NCBI GenBank assembly: GCA_021781815.1
Contig: JAJXWB010000012.1
Location: 1 to 64,000 of the forward strand
Reading direction: 5' to 3'
Origin: Pseudomonadota bacterium
GTDB lineage: Bacteria > Pseudomonadota > Alphaproteobacteria > Rhizobiales > Beijerinckiaceae
DNA: 64,000 nt
The notes beneath the pieces were generated by a model. That model searched no databases, was not told the origin of the DNA, and was given only the letters and a program-made list of their open reading frames with translations. Both the position numbers and the translations under genes were made by a program. Position 1 is the stretch's first letter. Every line of letters starts with the position of its first letter. This document shows positions 31,990 through 41,656 of the stretch, piece by piece.

Positions 31990-33579
31990 ATGAAGATCGG
32001 CGAAGAAGGTCGAAAACTGGTCCACGCAATCCTGGGCCTCGGGACCAGGCGGCTGATCATCCTGGCGGCGGTCGGGCTGGCCGTGACGTCGGTCATCGCG
32101 GGGGCGGCCTATTTTCTGAACCGCCCGCAATATGAGGTGCTCTACGCTGGCCTCGATTCGCAAGATGCGCCGCGCATCGTTGCGGCGATGCGCGAGGCCA
32201 GCCTGAATTTCGATGTGAGCGCCGACGGCGCGACGATCTATGTCGAGTACGGGCAGGGCCCGCGTGCGCGCATGCTGCTCGCTGAACGCGGGCTACCACG
32301 TAATGCGGTCGCAGGATACGAAATCTTCGACAAGATCGGTTCGCTCGGGCTGACGTCGTTCATGCAGGAAATTGCGAAGGTACGTGCGCTGGAAGGGGAG
32401 CTGGCGCGCAGCATACAATCGATGCAGGGCGTGCAGTCGGCGCGCGTGCATCTGGTTCTGTCTGGCGACGGGTTCCGGAAAAAGCAGACCGGCGCTTCGG
32501 CTTCCGTGATCGTCAAGGCGTTCACGCCCGACGAGCAGGGACTTGCGCGCGCGATCCGCTATCTCGTCGCTGCGGCTGCGCCCGGCCTCACACCAGAGAC
32601 CGTCACTGTTCTTTCGACTGATGGCGCGGTGCTGGCGGGCGGCGCGGAATCGGAGACGGGTTCGTCGACGCGCTCCATCGGCATCGAACGAAGCCTCGCG
32701 GAAATGCTGCAGAATAACGTGCGGCGGGCGCTTTCGCCAATGCTTGGCGCGCGGCGATTCAACGTCAGCATTGTCGCAAAGATCAATACCGACGCCAGAC
32801 AGACGAACGAGACCGTCTACAATCCGGACTCGCGCGTGGAGCGGTCTGTGAGGGTCGTCAAGGAGAACCAGACTTCACAGAATTCAAACAGCCTGGCCGC
32901 CACGTCGATCGAGCGCAACATTCCGACGGATCGGCCGAAAGGCGACGCAAAATCTTCGGCCGAGGACACCCAGAAAAAGGAGGAACTGACAAATTATGAG
33001 GTCTCGTCGAAGTCGATCGTGACGACATCGGGCGGATATTCGATCGAGCGACTGAGCGTTGCGCTGGTCGTCGATCGAGCGGCGCTTTCCGGCGGCGCGG
33101 ATCAGGCCGCAATCGATCACCGGATTTCGGAGCTTTCCGATCTGGCGGCGTCGGCCGTGGGCCTGAACAAGGAACGCGGCGATGTCATCAGGATCGTGGC
33201 TGCGGATTTTCTGGACGAGGACGCTGGCGAGAACAGTGGAGGCGGAGGCTTGTTGCACCTGGCGATGCAGCAGCTCGGCGGCGTATTCAAGGCGATGGCC
33301 TTTGTCGCTGTGGCGGGCCTTGTCACGGCGTTCGGGATTCGCCCGGTCGCTCAGTCGCTGCTCGCCACCGCAGACCGAATCCAGCCGGCAGTCGTGCAGG
33401 AATCAGAGTCGACAGCTCTCATACCACCGGCTTCCGCGCCGCCGGCGGAAGCGCCGTCGGAGGTGGAGGATAGCCCGCGCCGGGTCGGGCAGCGGCGTCT
33501 CGAGCGTATAATCGCCAGTGACGAGGAACAGGCTGCGGCCGTTCTGAAGCAATGGATTCGGGCAGGAGAGAGCACGTGA
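31990..33579 (+). CDS. fliF: Flagellar MS-ring protein FliF
   Basis: 529 aa; YEVLYAGLDSQDAPRIVAAM, ELARSIQSMQGVQSARVHLVLS, YNPDSRVERSVRVVKENQTSQNSN. Confidence 0.97.
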   Translation: MKIGEEGRKLVHAILGLGTRRLIILAAVGLAVTSVIAGAAYFLNRPQYEVLYAGLDSQDAPRIVAAMREASLNFDVSADGATIYVEYGQGPRARMLLAERGLPRNAVAGYEIFDKIGSLGLTSFMQEIAKVRALEGELARSIQSMQGVQSARVHLVLSGDGFRKKQTGASASVIVKAFTPDEQGLARAIRYLVAAAAPGLTPETVTVLSTDGAVLAGGAESETGSSTRSIGIERSLAEMLQNNVRRALSPMLGARRFNVSIVAKINTDARQTNETVYNPDSRVERSVRVVKENQTSQNSNSLAATSIERNIPTDRPKGDAKSSAEDTQKKEELTNYEVSSKSIVTTSGGYSIERLSVALVVDRAALSGGADQAAIDHRISELSDLAASAVGLNKERGDVIRIVAADFLDEDAGENSGGGGLLHLAMQQLGGVFKAMAFVAVAGLVTAFGIRPVAQSLLATADRIQPAVVQESESTALIPPASAPPAEAPSEVEDSPRRVGQRRLERIIASDEEQAAAVLKQWIRAGEST

Positions 33580-34196
33580 GTGGTTCGCCGCTGACCGCCT
33601 ATCTTGCGCATTTCTCCGATCGGGGCCGACGTAACGCATCACAAGCTAGGGCGGCGCCGACCGGGCAGGGTTGTGACGAAGCGGAGGGCGCGCGCCGACT
33701 CCAGGCCGCGTTCGCGGATGGCGAGCGCGCTGGCCGTGATGCGGAGAGAAACCTGGCGCGGCAGCAAATTCAGGAGGCTGAGGGGCGCGTTTCCGCGCAG
33801 ATCGAACAGGCGCGCGCGCAATGGGCGATGGAACTCGGCGGCACGCTGGCGGAGCAGTTCGCGGCCGCCACATTCTCGGCGCGAGCGGAGATCGAAGAGG
33901 CGGTCGCAGCGATCCTCGGACCGATTGTCGAACAACGTCAGGCCGCCCGGACAATCGCAGCGTTCGCCGCGCGCACCAGCGCCATCGTCGCTGACAAACG
34001 GGCGACAACGATCACCTTGCGAGGCCCGAAGGATGTGATCGGAAAGGTGGCCGAGCGGCTTCAGGCAGAAGACATCCGTCTCGACCTGGTCGTCGCCGAC
34101 GAGCCGTTCGTGACGGCGGAAATCGACGAGACGCTGGTTCGCGCGCGGCTTCATCAGGTTGTTCAATCTCTGGAGGAGCGTCCCGATGGCGGATGA
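33576..34196 (+). CDS. fliH: FliH-like export ATPase regulator
   Basis: GTG start overlapping fliF by 4 bp; Ala/Glu-rich helical protein between fliF and motB. Confidence 0.55.
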   Translation: MSGSPLTAYLAHFSDRGRRNASQARAAPTGQGCDEAEGARRLQAAFADGERAGRDAERNLARQQIQEAEGRVSAQIEQARAQWAMELGGTLAEQFAAATFSARAEIEEAVAAILGPIVEQRQAARTIAAFAARTSAIVADKRATTITLRGPKDVIGKVAERLQAEDIRLDLVVADEPFVTAEIDETLVRARLHQVVQSLEERPDGG

Positions 34197-35181
34197 AAAA
34201 CGGGAAGAACATCGGACGCAGGAGATCGTGCTGATACGCCGCCGGAGCGATGGCGACCACGATGAGCCGCATGGCGGGGTATGGAAGGTTGCGTTCGCCG
34301 ATTTCATGACGGCGATGATGGCGTTCTTTCTTGTGCTATGGATCGTCAATTCGACGACCAAGGAGACCCGGAGTTCCGTTGCGCGCTATTTCAATCCGGT
34401 CAGATTGTCGGATACGACGCCGGCGCGGAAGGGGCTGAAAGATCCGCGGGAGGAGGATTTCGACGCCGCGCCCGAGTCCACGCCGTCCAAGAAAGCGTCG
34501 TCGGGCGCGGCTGGGGGCGACCCGGCGCGCTCGTCTGTCACGGCCGAGCACAAATCGACTCCGATCGAAAGATCCAGTCCTGCCGCTGGGGCGGGCGCAT
34601 CGCCTGCCGGCGCCATTGACGCTTTCGAAGATCCGTTCGCAAGACGGCCGCAACTCGCGTCGACGACGGACGGCGCGCCGTCGGCGGCGCAATCGCGCGT
34701 GCAGGACGGCAATGACAGAGCCAATGCGAAGGCGCTTCTGAATGAACTGGCCGCCAGCCTCGGCGAGGAATTTTCCAAACTCGGACATGCGATCGAAGTC
34801 GATCATGTCGCCGACGGGCTGCTCGTCAGCCTTGTCGACCAGACCGATTTCGGGATGTTCGCCATCGGGTCAGCAAATCCGGAGCCGCGGCTGCTTCACG
34901 TACTTGGCGCGATCGGCGCCGCCCTGCAGTCGCGCGGCGGTCGCCTGATCATTCGTGGCCATACCGATGCGCGACCGTTCCGTGCGGGAAGTTCGGACAA
35001 TTGGCAATTGTCGTTTGCGCGGGCCGAAACGGCCTACCACGCGCTTGTCGCCGACGGCGTCGACGACGCGCGGATCGAGCGGATCGAAGCCTATGCGGAT
35101 CACAGGCTGAAAGCCGCTGGCGCGCCGGACGCGCCGCAAAACAGACGCATCGAGATCCTGATCCGGCAGGAAGGCAAGTGA
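34186..35181 (+). CDS. motB: Flagellar motor stator protein MotB
   Basis: 331 aa; WKVAFADFMTAMMAFFLVLWIVN and OmpA-like domain. Confidence 0.95.
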   Translation: MADEKREEHRTQEIVLIRRRSDGDHDEPHGGVWKVAFADFMTAMMAFFLVLWIVNSTTKETRSSVARYFNPVRLSDTTPARKGLKDPREEDFDAAPESTPSKKASSGAAGGDPARSSVTAEHKSTPIERSSPAAGAGASPAGAIDAFEDPFARRPQLASTTDGAPSAAQSRVQDGNDRANAKALLNELAASLGEEFSKLGHAIEVDHVADGLLVSLVDQTDFGMFAIGSANPEPRLLHVLGAIGAALQSRGGRLIIRGHTDARPFRAGSSDNWQLSFARAETAYHALVADGVDDARIERIEAYADHRLKAAGAPDAPQNRRIEILIRQEGK

Positions 35182-36311
35182 GGCGCGGGTTTGCGCTTGG
35201 AGCAGGCGTGGCGCTGGCAGCGTCGGCCGCAGCGCACGCAGGCGCGCACGCACGCCCCCCCTACGCTATCGTTCGGGACCTGCAGGCGGCGCAGGATGGA
35301 CTGGTTGCCGAGGCTGCAGCGCGCGACGCTCGACAGGGGGCGTTGTTTCGAGAATTTTCCGATACGGCCGGGAGTGACGACGGAACTGTCTGGCGTGCGG
35401 CGCGAAACAGACGCGCGCTCGCCGCCTATCTCCTGCGTGGCGGGACCGCATCGCCGGCGTGGGAAAACGCTGCCGATCTCGCAACGCCTGACGAGCGTCC
35501 ACTGCTGCTTGGCGCATTCGCACTGGCGAAAGGAAAGAATCTGGACGCCCTGAAGCTTCTGGCGGTCATCGATCCGCGAACGGCGCCGCCGGAAATCGGC
35601 GCAATCCTGGCGTTTGTCCTCGCTCGTCTCAACCGGCCGGAGCACGAAAAGGAAGCGGTCCGGTATCTGTCGCTCGTCTGTCTGCTGGCGCCTGGCACGT
35701 TGCTGGAGGAAGCGGCACTCCGACAACAGGTATTCATTGTCAGCGATACGGCCGACACTGATCGGTTCGTCTCCCTGTCGCGCCGCTACATGCTGCGATT
35801 TTCACATTCGAATTACTTCGCGAACTTCCGGAGCAGGTTCGAGACCTCTTTCGTCCGAGCATGGATGGGCGCCGACGACCCGCAGCGTTCCTCGCTCGAA
35901 TTGGCGTTGTCATCTCTGACGTCCGACGAAAGAACGACGATGTATCTTGTGCTGGCGCGTGAGGCGCTGCTTGCCGGCGATATCGGAGGATGTCGTGCCG
36001 CTGTGCAGCGCGTTCGCGCCATGGGATCGGTCAACGGCGCGGCAGCGGCGCGCGCCGCCCTGTATGAGGCGATTGGCGACATCTTCTCGCTGCATCGGGA
36101 CGCTGCCGTGCATGCGCTGGGCGGTATGGACGTTCGCCTCCTCGATCAAGTTGACGAGGCCTTGCGGCAAAGCGCGCTGGCGCTGGCTGCGTCGATCGGT
36201 CGAGTCGAGCCGGCGTCATCGGGGCCGGCGCAGGGCGACGACAATGCAGTAGCGGCCCTTGTTGGCGCGCGATTGCGCGCCGCGGATGCGTTCCTGGACT
36301 CGTCAAGATGA
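35178..36311 (+). CDS. motC: Motility protein MotC (Rhizobiales-type periplasmic)
   Basis: 377 aa from GTG 35178; signal peptide; YAIVRDLQAAQDGLVAEAAARDARQ; between motB and fliK. Confidence 0.85.
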   Translation: MRRGFALGAGVALAASAAAHAGAHARPPYAIVRDLQAAQDGLVAEAAARDARQGALFREFSDTAGSDDGTVWRAARNRRALAAYLLRGGTASPAWENAADLATPDERPLLLGAFALAKGKNLDALKLLAVIDPRTAPPEIGAILAFVLARLNRPEHEKEAVRYLSLVCLLAPGTLLEEAALRQQVFIVSDTADTDRFVSLSRRYMLRFSHSNYFANFRSRFETSFVRAWMGADDPQRSSLELALSSLTSDERTTMYLVLAREALLAGDIGGCRAAVQRVRAMGSVNGAAAARAALYEAIGDIFSLHRDAAVHALGGMDVRLLDQVDEALRQSALALAASIGRVEPASSGPAQGDDNAVAALVGARLRAADAFLDSSR

Positions 36312-37381
36312 AAACGGCTCTAGGAACGTTAGCGCTGTCAATGGCGCGCGGCGTCAAGCCGCCTATTGGCCGGAGCGGGGCTGCGGCCGAGTCGCAAGAG
36401 GCGTTCGAATTGCCTGCGGCGCACGATTCAGCGGCAATGGTGGAAGGGGAGCCGGTGGTGCGCGAGCCTGGGCGAAAGTCGAGGGCGGATGGGCGCGTCG
36501 GCATCACGAGCGACGAAAAAGGGGGATCGCCGCTGCCCAATTTTCTGCTGGCGAGCGCAGCGTTGGCGCCTTTGATCGCGCCGGCGGCCGCGCCGGCCTT
36601 GCGCCATGCCGATACGGCGAGCGCGGGCTCGTCTGGCGCGGCGTCGGGCGGCCTGCACGCAGCGCCTACCCCGCCAGCCGGCCAGGCGGCGGCGATCGAT
36701 CCGGCGTCCGTCCGCCAATCGCCGACAAGGGACGGCGCGCCAATCGACAGGGCCGTGGATGGGAATGCGCTCGCCCCCATCCGTCATGGCGAGGCGACGC
36801 CCGATCTTCTCGCCGTTTCGATAAGCGCCCATCTCGACTGTCCGACGACGATCGCGTCACAGATCGGCGATGCGCTGGAGACAATCGCGTCCGATCGAGG
36901 CTCGCCGAATTCGTCCGTACCCATCGGCCGAGCAGCGGCCCCGACGACGACCAGTCAAAACGGGCCGGTCAAAACGATTGTGCTCGACCTCATGCCGAAA
37001 CATCTCGGCGCGGTTCGTCTGAGTCTGCACATGAACCGCGGCGACGCGCGCATCAATATCGAGGTTGAAAACAGCAAGTCCGTCGGCGCGGTCGCCAGCG
37101 CGCGCGACGACATAGCGGATATTCTGAAGCGGGCCGGGTTCACGGCGACAGACATCAGCATCGGGCAGGCGGCGTGGGCGTCGCCCCCGGCCCATGACGC
37201 CAATGGCGCTGGCCCTGAAACGCGCTTCGACGCCATGCAGGGGGGAGGCCCCGGCGGGGAACGGGACGAAGGCGGACAGGAAGGCTCACGACGGCGAAGC
37301 GGAGACAGAGATGACCCGATCGGGACGCGCGTTTCGTCAGGCGGTCGCGCTGTGTCTGGCTCTGGCGGTTTCCTGCTGTAG
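36308..37381 (+). CDS. fliK: Flagellar hook-length control protein FliK (MotD-type)
   Basis: 357 aa; C-terminal IVLDLMPKHLGAVRLSLHMNRGDARINIEVENSKS...; position after motC. Confidence 0.8.
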   Translation: MKTALGTLALSMARGVKPPIGRSGAAAESQEAFELPAAHDSAAMVEGEPVVREPGRKSRADGRVGITSDEKGGSPLPNFLLASAALAPLIAPAAAPALRHADTASAGSSGAASGGLHAAPTPPAGQAAAIDPASVRQSPTRDGAPIDRAVDGNALAPIRHGEATPDLLAVSISAHLDCPTTIASQIGDALETIASDRGSPNSSVPIGRAAAPTTTSQNGPVKTIVLDLMPKHLGAVRLSLHMNRGDARINIEVENSKSVGAVASARDDIADILKRAGFTATDISIGQAAWASPPAHDANGAGPETRFDAMQGGGPGGERDEGGQEGSRRRSGDRDDPIGTRVSSGGRAVSGSGGFLL

Positions 37382-37931
37382 CCGGGCCGTCGCAGACTCA
37401 GCGCAATCAATGGAATCGGGCGCCTGCGAGCGGGAAATGGCGCGCGCATCCGCCGCCTATGACATCCCGCTCGGCGTTCTTTATGCGGTCGGCCTTACCG
37501 AAACCGGCCGTCGAGGTTCGCTTGCGCCGTTCGCCCTCAACATTGACGGCGCGCCGTTCTTTCCGCCCAGCCTGGATGCCGCCCTGCGCATGTTTTCAGA
37601 CGCGAAGCACAACGGCGCCAAACTGGTCGACATCGGGTGCATGCAGATCAATCACAAGTATCATGGCGCGCGCTTCCGGTCGTTGATGGAAATGTTCGAG
37701 CCGCGTCGCAACGTCGATTACGCCGCCCGATTTCTGAGGGAGCTGCGCCGCCACGAACCGAACTGGACGTTGACGGTCGCCCGCTATCACGCCGGGCCGC
37801 ACAACGATCCGGCGCAGAGGCGTTACGTCTGCGCGGTCGTGACGAACATGGTCGCGGCCGGTTTTGGATCGTGGACCGCCGGAGCGCGCGCGTTCTGCGA
37901 TGGCCCGGGCAAGGCGTCGCCGCTTCGTTAG
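37311..37931 (+). CDS. Lytic transglycosylase (SLT domain), flagellum-associated
   Basis: 206 aa; IPLGVLYAVGLTETGRRG, DIGCMQINHKYHG, ARYHAGPHN; overlaps fliK by about 71 bp. Confidence 0.85.
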   Translation: MTRSGRAFRQAVALCLALAVSCCSRAVADSAQSMESGACEREMARASAAYDIPLGVLYAVGLTETGRRGSLAPFALNIDGAPFFPPSLDAALRMFSDAKHNGAKLVDIGCMQINHKYHGARFRSLMEMFEPRRNVDYAARFLRELRRHEPNWTLTVARYHAGPHNDPAQRRYVCAVVTNMVAAGFGSWTAGARAFCDGPGKASPLR

Positions 37932-37938
37932 GCTCATA

Positions 37939-38007
37939 TTACGTAACGTAAAGTATTTACGCTGGGTAAATACTTATAAAAATCTTTACGTTTACTAATT
38001 ATTAACC
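37939..38007. promoter_or_regulatory. AT-rich regulatory region upstream of the rem-like regulator
   Basis: TTACGTAA palindrome (37939-37946), CGTAAA-gta-TTTACG (37947-37961), AAGTATTTAC-gctgg-GTAAATACTT (37951-37975), CtrA-like TTTA-N7-TTAACC (37991-38007). Confidence 0.65.
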
Positions 38008-38087
38008 AATAAAACCAAGTATAAGATTACGAATCAGTTGATCGCGTGCGCGTTCGGGCGGTGAGGCGGCAAACGAGAGGCGGCAGC

Positions 38088-38852
38088 ATGTTTATTCTGA
38101 TCGAGGCGCGCGGACAGGTCGTTGCGGCGTTCGAGGCGCAGTTCGCGCGCGAGGGAATTGCAATGACCGGGTTTCACCCGGCGGATTTCCCGGACTGGCT
38201 TGCCGGAGCGACACGGTCCGAACTCATGGCGATCGAAGGATTTCTCATCGGCGAAGCAGCGGACCGCGGCGGCCTTATCCGGTCGATCCGCGGCAAGTTC
38301 CCTGGCGTGATGGTGGCGCTCAATGATATCGCATCGCTCGATCAAACGCTCGATCTGTTTGCGAGCGGCGCCGACGACGTCGTGCGCAAGCCGGTTCATG
38401 TGCGCGAAATTCTCGCGCGCGTGCAGGCGATCCGCCGGCGATGGGACTCGCAGAGCGGACACGCCAGCGTCGGGCCGATGAAGGTCTATTTCGACGGCCG
38501 CGATCCGGAGGTCGACGGCGATATCCTGTCGTTGCCGCGGCGCGAGCGGCGCATTCTTGAATTCCTGGCCTCGCATCGAGGCCGCCGGGTCACGAAAGCC
38601 CAGATCTTTCATACCATCTATGGACTGTTCGACGAGAACGTCGAAGAGAACGTGGTCGAAAGCCACGTCAGCAAGCTACGGAAGAAACTGCGCCAAAGGA
38701 TCGGTTACGATCCGATCGATTCCAAGAGGTATCTCGGATATTGCCTCGTCGATGCGGCGACGCCCGCCGTTTCCGCGACCTTCGATCTTGATGACGCCCG
38801 CCTGGACCATCATGCCCCGCATCCGGTCGGCCGCGTTCCAGCCTACGCATAG
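38088..38852 (+). CDS. rem: Rem/FtcR-like OmpR-family flagellar transcriptional regulator
   Basis: 254 aa from ATG 38088; degenerate receiver plus winged helix (RRERRILEFLASHRGRRVTKAQIFHTIYGLFDENVEENVVESHVSKLRKKLR). Confidence 0.8.
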   Translation: MFILIEARGQVVAAFEAQFAREGIAMTGFHPADFPDWLAGATRSELMAIEGFLIGEAADRGGLIRSIRGKFPGVMVALNDIASLDQTLDLFASGADDVVRKPVHVREILARVQAIRRRWDSQSGHASVGPMKVYFDGRDPEVDGDILSLPRRERRILEFLASHRGRRVTKAQIFHTIYGLFDENVEENVVESHVSKLRKKLRQRIGYDPIDSKRYLGYCLVDAATPAVSATFDLDDARLDHHAPHPVGRVPAYA

Positions 38853-38884
38853 CGTGCGCCTTTTCGATTCCTCAGGGACTTCAC

Positions 38885-40144
38885 ATGTCAATTTTCAATG
38901 CAATGAACACGAGCGTTTCAGGAATGAATGCGCAAGCCGCCCGGATTTCCACCTTCTCGGAAAACATCGCCAATTCCGACACGGTCGGATACAAGGCGGC
39001 CACGGCGCAATTCGAAACCCTGCTCATCAACCAGAGCACGGATTCCTATACGTCCGGCGGCGTCAATACGCTGATCCGATATGGAATCGATCAGCAGGGC
39101 GTGCTGACCGGGACAAACAGCCCGACCGATCTGGCTGTCCAGGGGAAGGGGTTCTTCGTCGTCGCGGATCAGAGCGGAAATCCGTTTTTGACCCGCGCGG
39201 GTTCGTTCGTGCCGGACGCGTCGGGTTATCTGGTCAACAGCGCCGGCTTCCGCCTGATGGGCGCTCCGGCGGGGGGCGGCGCAAGCGGCGCTTCGTCGTC
39301 GGGTTTCGCTGGCCTTTCGCCAATCCAGATCAACACCACAGGGCTTGTGGCATCGGCGTCGACACAGGGCGTTTTCACGGCCAATCTGCCGACCAGCGCG
39401 ACGCAGGTCGCATCGGCGAATCTTCCTTCCGCCAATGCAGCGACGGCCACGCCGAGCGAAAAGACGTCGCTGGTCGCCTATGACAGTCTCGGCGACAAGG
39501 TCACGCTCGACATCTACCTTACGAAGACCGGCGACAATGCGTGGGAAGCCGCCGTGTTCGATTCGTCGAAAGCTGGAACGGCGGGAGGATTTCCCTACGG
39601 CGCCGGTCCGCTCGACGTGACCAAGTTGCAGTTCGATCCATCCAGCGGCGCATTGACGACGCCGAATCCCGGCAAAATTTCCGTCGCCGTCCCGGGCGGA
39701 AATACGATGACGCTGAACATCGGAGGCATGACGCAGCTCGGAGCCGCCTATTCCGTGTCGCAAGCGTCGGTCGACGGAAGCGCGCCTAGTCAGTTCAGCC
39801 AGCTCAAGGTCGGCGCCGACGGCTCGCTGTCGGCCGTGTATCAGAACGGCGTCGCCACGCCTCAATACAGCATCGAACTGGCCACTGTGCCGAGCATCGA
39901 CAATCTGACGCCGCTTTCAGGCAATGTGTATGACGTCACTCAGGCGTCGGGCGGCGTCATGGTCGGGCAGGCCGGTCAGGCAGGTCTGGGTTCGATCGTC
40001 TCGTCGTCGCTCGAAAGTTCGACGGTCGACGTCGCGTCGGAGTTGACGGGGATGATCGAAACCCAACGCTCCTACGAGGCGAACTCTAAAGCGTTTCAGG
40101 TGGCCTCAAACGTCACGGACGTGCTGGTCAACCTGAAAGTTTGA
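38885..40144 (+). CDS. flgE: Flagellar hook protein FlgE
   Basis: 419 aa; MNTSVSGMNAQAARISTFSENIANSDTVGYKAATAQFETLL. Confidence 0.95.
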   Translation: MSIFNAMNTSVSGMNAQAARISTFSENIANSDTVGYKAATAQFETLLINQSTDSYTSGGVNTLIRYGIDQQGVLTGTNSPTDLAVQGKGFFVVADQSGNPFLTRAGSFVPDASGYLVNSAGFRLMGAPAGGGASGASSSGFAGLSPIQINTTGLVASASTQGVFTANLPTSATQVASANLPSANAATATPSEKTSLVAYDSLGDKVTLDIYLTKTGDNAWEAAVFDSSKAGTAGGFPYGAGPLDVTKLQFDPSSGALTTPNPGKISVAVPGGNTMTLNIGGMTQLGAAYSVSQASVDGSAPSQFSQLKVGADGSLSAVYQNGVATPQYSIELATVPSIDNLTPLSGNVYDVTQASGGVMVGQAGQAGLGSIVSSSLESSTVDVASELTGMIETQRSYEANSKAFQVASNVTDVLVNLKV

Positions 40145-40177
40145 CGCCATCGGGCGCAATTGCGCGGAGCAAGCGAG

Positions 40178-41656
40178 ATGAGCCTGCAAACAGCGTTTTA
40201 TGGCGCGCGTTCGGCGCTCGCGGTCAATTCCGCGCAGACCGCGATCGTGTCGCGCAATATTGCGGGCATGAGCGAGCCGGGCTACGCGCGGCGTCTCCTG
40301 CTTGTGGACACTGCGGCAGGAGGAGAGATCCGCGCTGGCTCGATCGAGCGCGCGACCAACGGCGCCTTGCGCGACGCGATGCTCTCGGCGACGGCGTCCT
40401 CGGCGGCCAGCGACGCAATTTCCTCCGCGGTGTCGTCGTTGCAGCAGACGGTTGGCGATCCCCAGAGCGCGCAGTCTCCGGCGGCGCTGATCGGCGGTCT
40501 GCAAACCGCGCTGACGCAGGCGGCGACCGCGCCGCAGGATCCTGTGACGCTCGGCGCAGCGGTCGATGCGGCGAAGACCCTGGCGACCACGCTGAACAAG
40601 GACAGCGCGCAGGCGCAAGCTGCGCGATCTCAGGCCGACAGCGCGATGATGCAATCCGTTGCTCAGATCAATTCGCTGCTGACCGAATTCGGAACAGTCA
40701 ATGCACAGATAGTGGCTGGCGCCCGCACCGGGACGAATGCTTCGGACGCAGCCGATCGTCGCGACAGCATCCTCACCGCTCTGGCCGGGCAAATTGGCAT
40801 CAAGACCGTGGTCGGAGCAAAAGGCGACACGGCGATCTATACTGATAGCGGCGTTCCCCTGTTTCAGGAAAGCGCCCGCATGGTCAGCATGACTCCGACA
40901 TCCACCTTTGCGCCGGGGAGCGTCGGCAAAGCCGTCTATGTCGACGGAGTTTCCGTCGCCGGCGCATCCGCGGCCATGCCGATCAAGTCGGGCGCGCTGG
41001 CTGGCCTTGCGCAGGTCCGCGACGTCACTGCGCCCACCTATCAAAATCAGCTCGACGAGATCGCGCGCGGCCTGATCGGCGCGTTCGCACAGACCGATCA
41101 GTCCGGCTCGTCCGCGCCGGCGCGCACCGGCCTTTTCGCATGGTCGGGGGCGCCTTCGATACCTTCCGGCGCGACAAGCGGCCTCGCCGCGCAAATCAGC
41201 GTCGACGCGAGCGTCGATCCGACGGCGGGCGGCGACGCCACGCTGCTGCGCGACGGGGGAATCGGCTCGGGCGGCGCCGGCCCCTATGTCTACAATTCGA
41301 GTGGCGCGGCCTCGTTCACTGGCCGACTGAACGCGCTTTCGGCGGCGCTGGACTCGCAACAGACTTTCAACGCCAATTCGGGACTGCCCGCAGCTTCGAG
41401 CGTCTCTGGCCTGGCAACCAACTCGGTCGGCTGGCTCGAATCTGCGCGAAAGACCGCAAGCGACGCGAGCACACAGGCGTCCGCAGTGGCCGCGCAGGCG
41501 ACGTCAGCCCTGAGCAATGCGACGGGCGTCAATATGGACGATCAGATGTCGCAGATGCTCGATCTCGAGAACACATATCAGGCTTCGGCGAAAATGATGG
41601 CGACGGTCGACACCATGTACAGCACGCTGTTTACAGCGTTGACGGTGACGCCGTGA
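40178..41656 (+). CDS. flgK: Hook-associated protein FlgK
   Basis: 492 aa; FYGARSALAVNSAQTAIVSRNIAGMSEPGYARR and C-terminal LENTYQASAKMMATVDTMYSTLF. Confidence 0.93.
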   Translation: MSLQTAFYGARSALAVNSAQTAIVSRNIAGMSEPGYARRLLLVDTAAGGEIRAGSIERATNGALRDAMLSATASSAASDAISSAVSSLQQTVGDPQSAQSPAALIGGLQTALTQAATAPQDPVTLGAAVDAAKTLATTLNKDSAQAQAARSQADSAMMQSVAQINSLLTEFGTVNAQIVAGARTGTNASDAADRRDSILTALAGQIGIKTVVGAKGDTAIYTDSGVPLFQESARMVSMTPTSTFAPGSVGKAVYVDGVSVAGASAAMPIKSGALAGLAQVRDVTAPTYQNQLDEIARGLIGAFAQTDQSGSSAPARTGLFAWSGAPSIPSGATSGLAAQISVDASVDPTAGGDATLLRDGGIGSGGAGPYVYNSSGAASFTGRLNALSAALDSQQTFNANSGLPAASSVSGLATNSVGWLESARKTASDASTQASAVAAQATSALSNATGVNMDDQMSQMLDLENTYQASAKMMATVDTMYSTLFTALTVTP

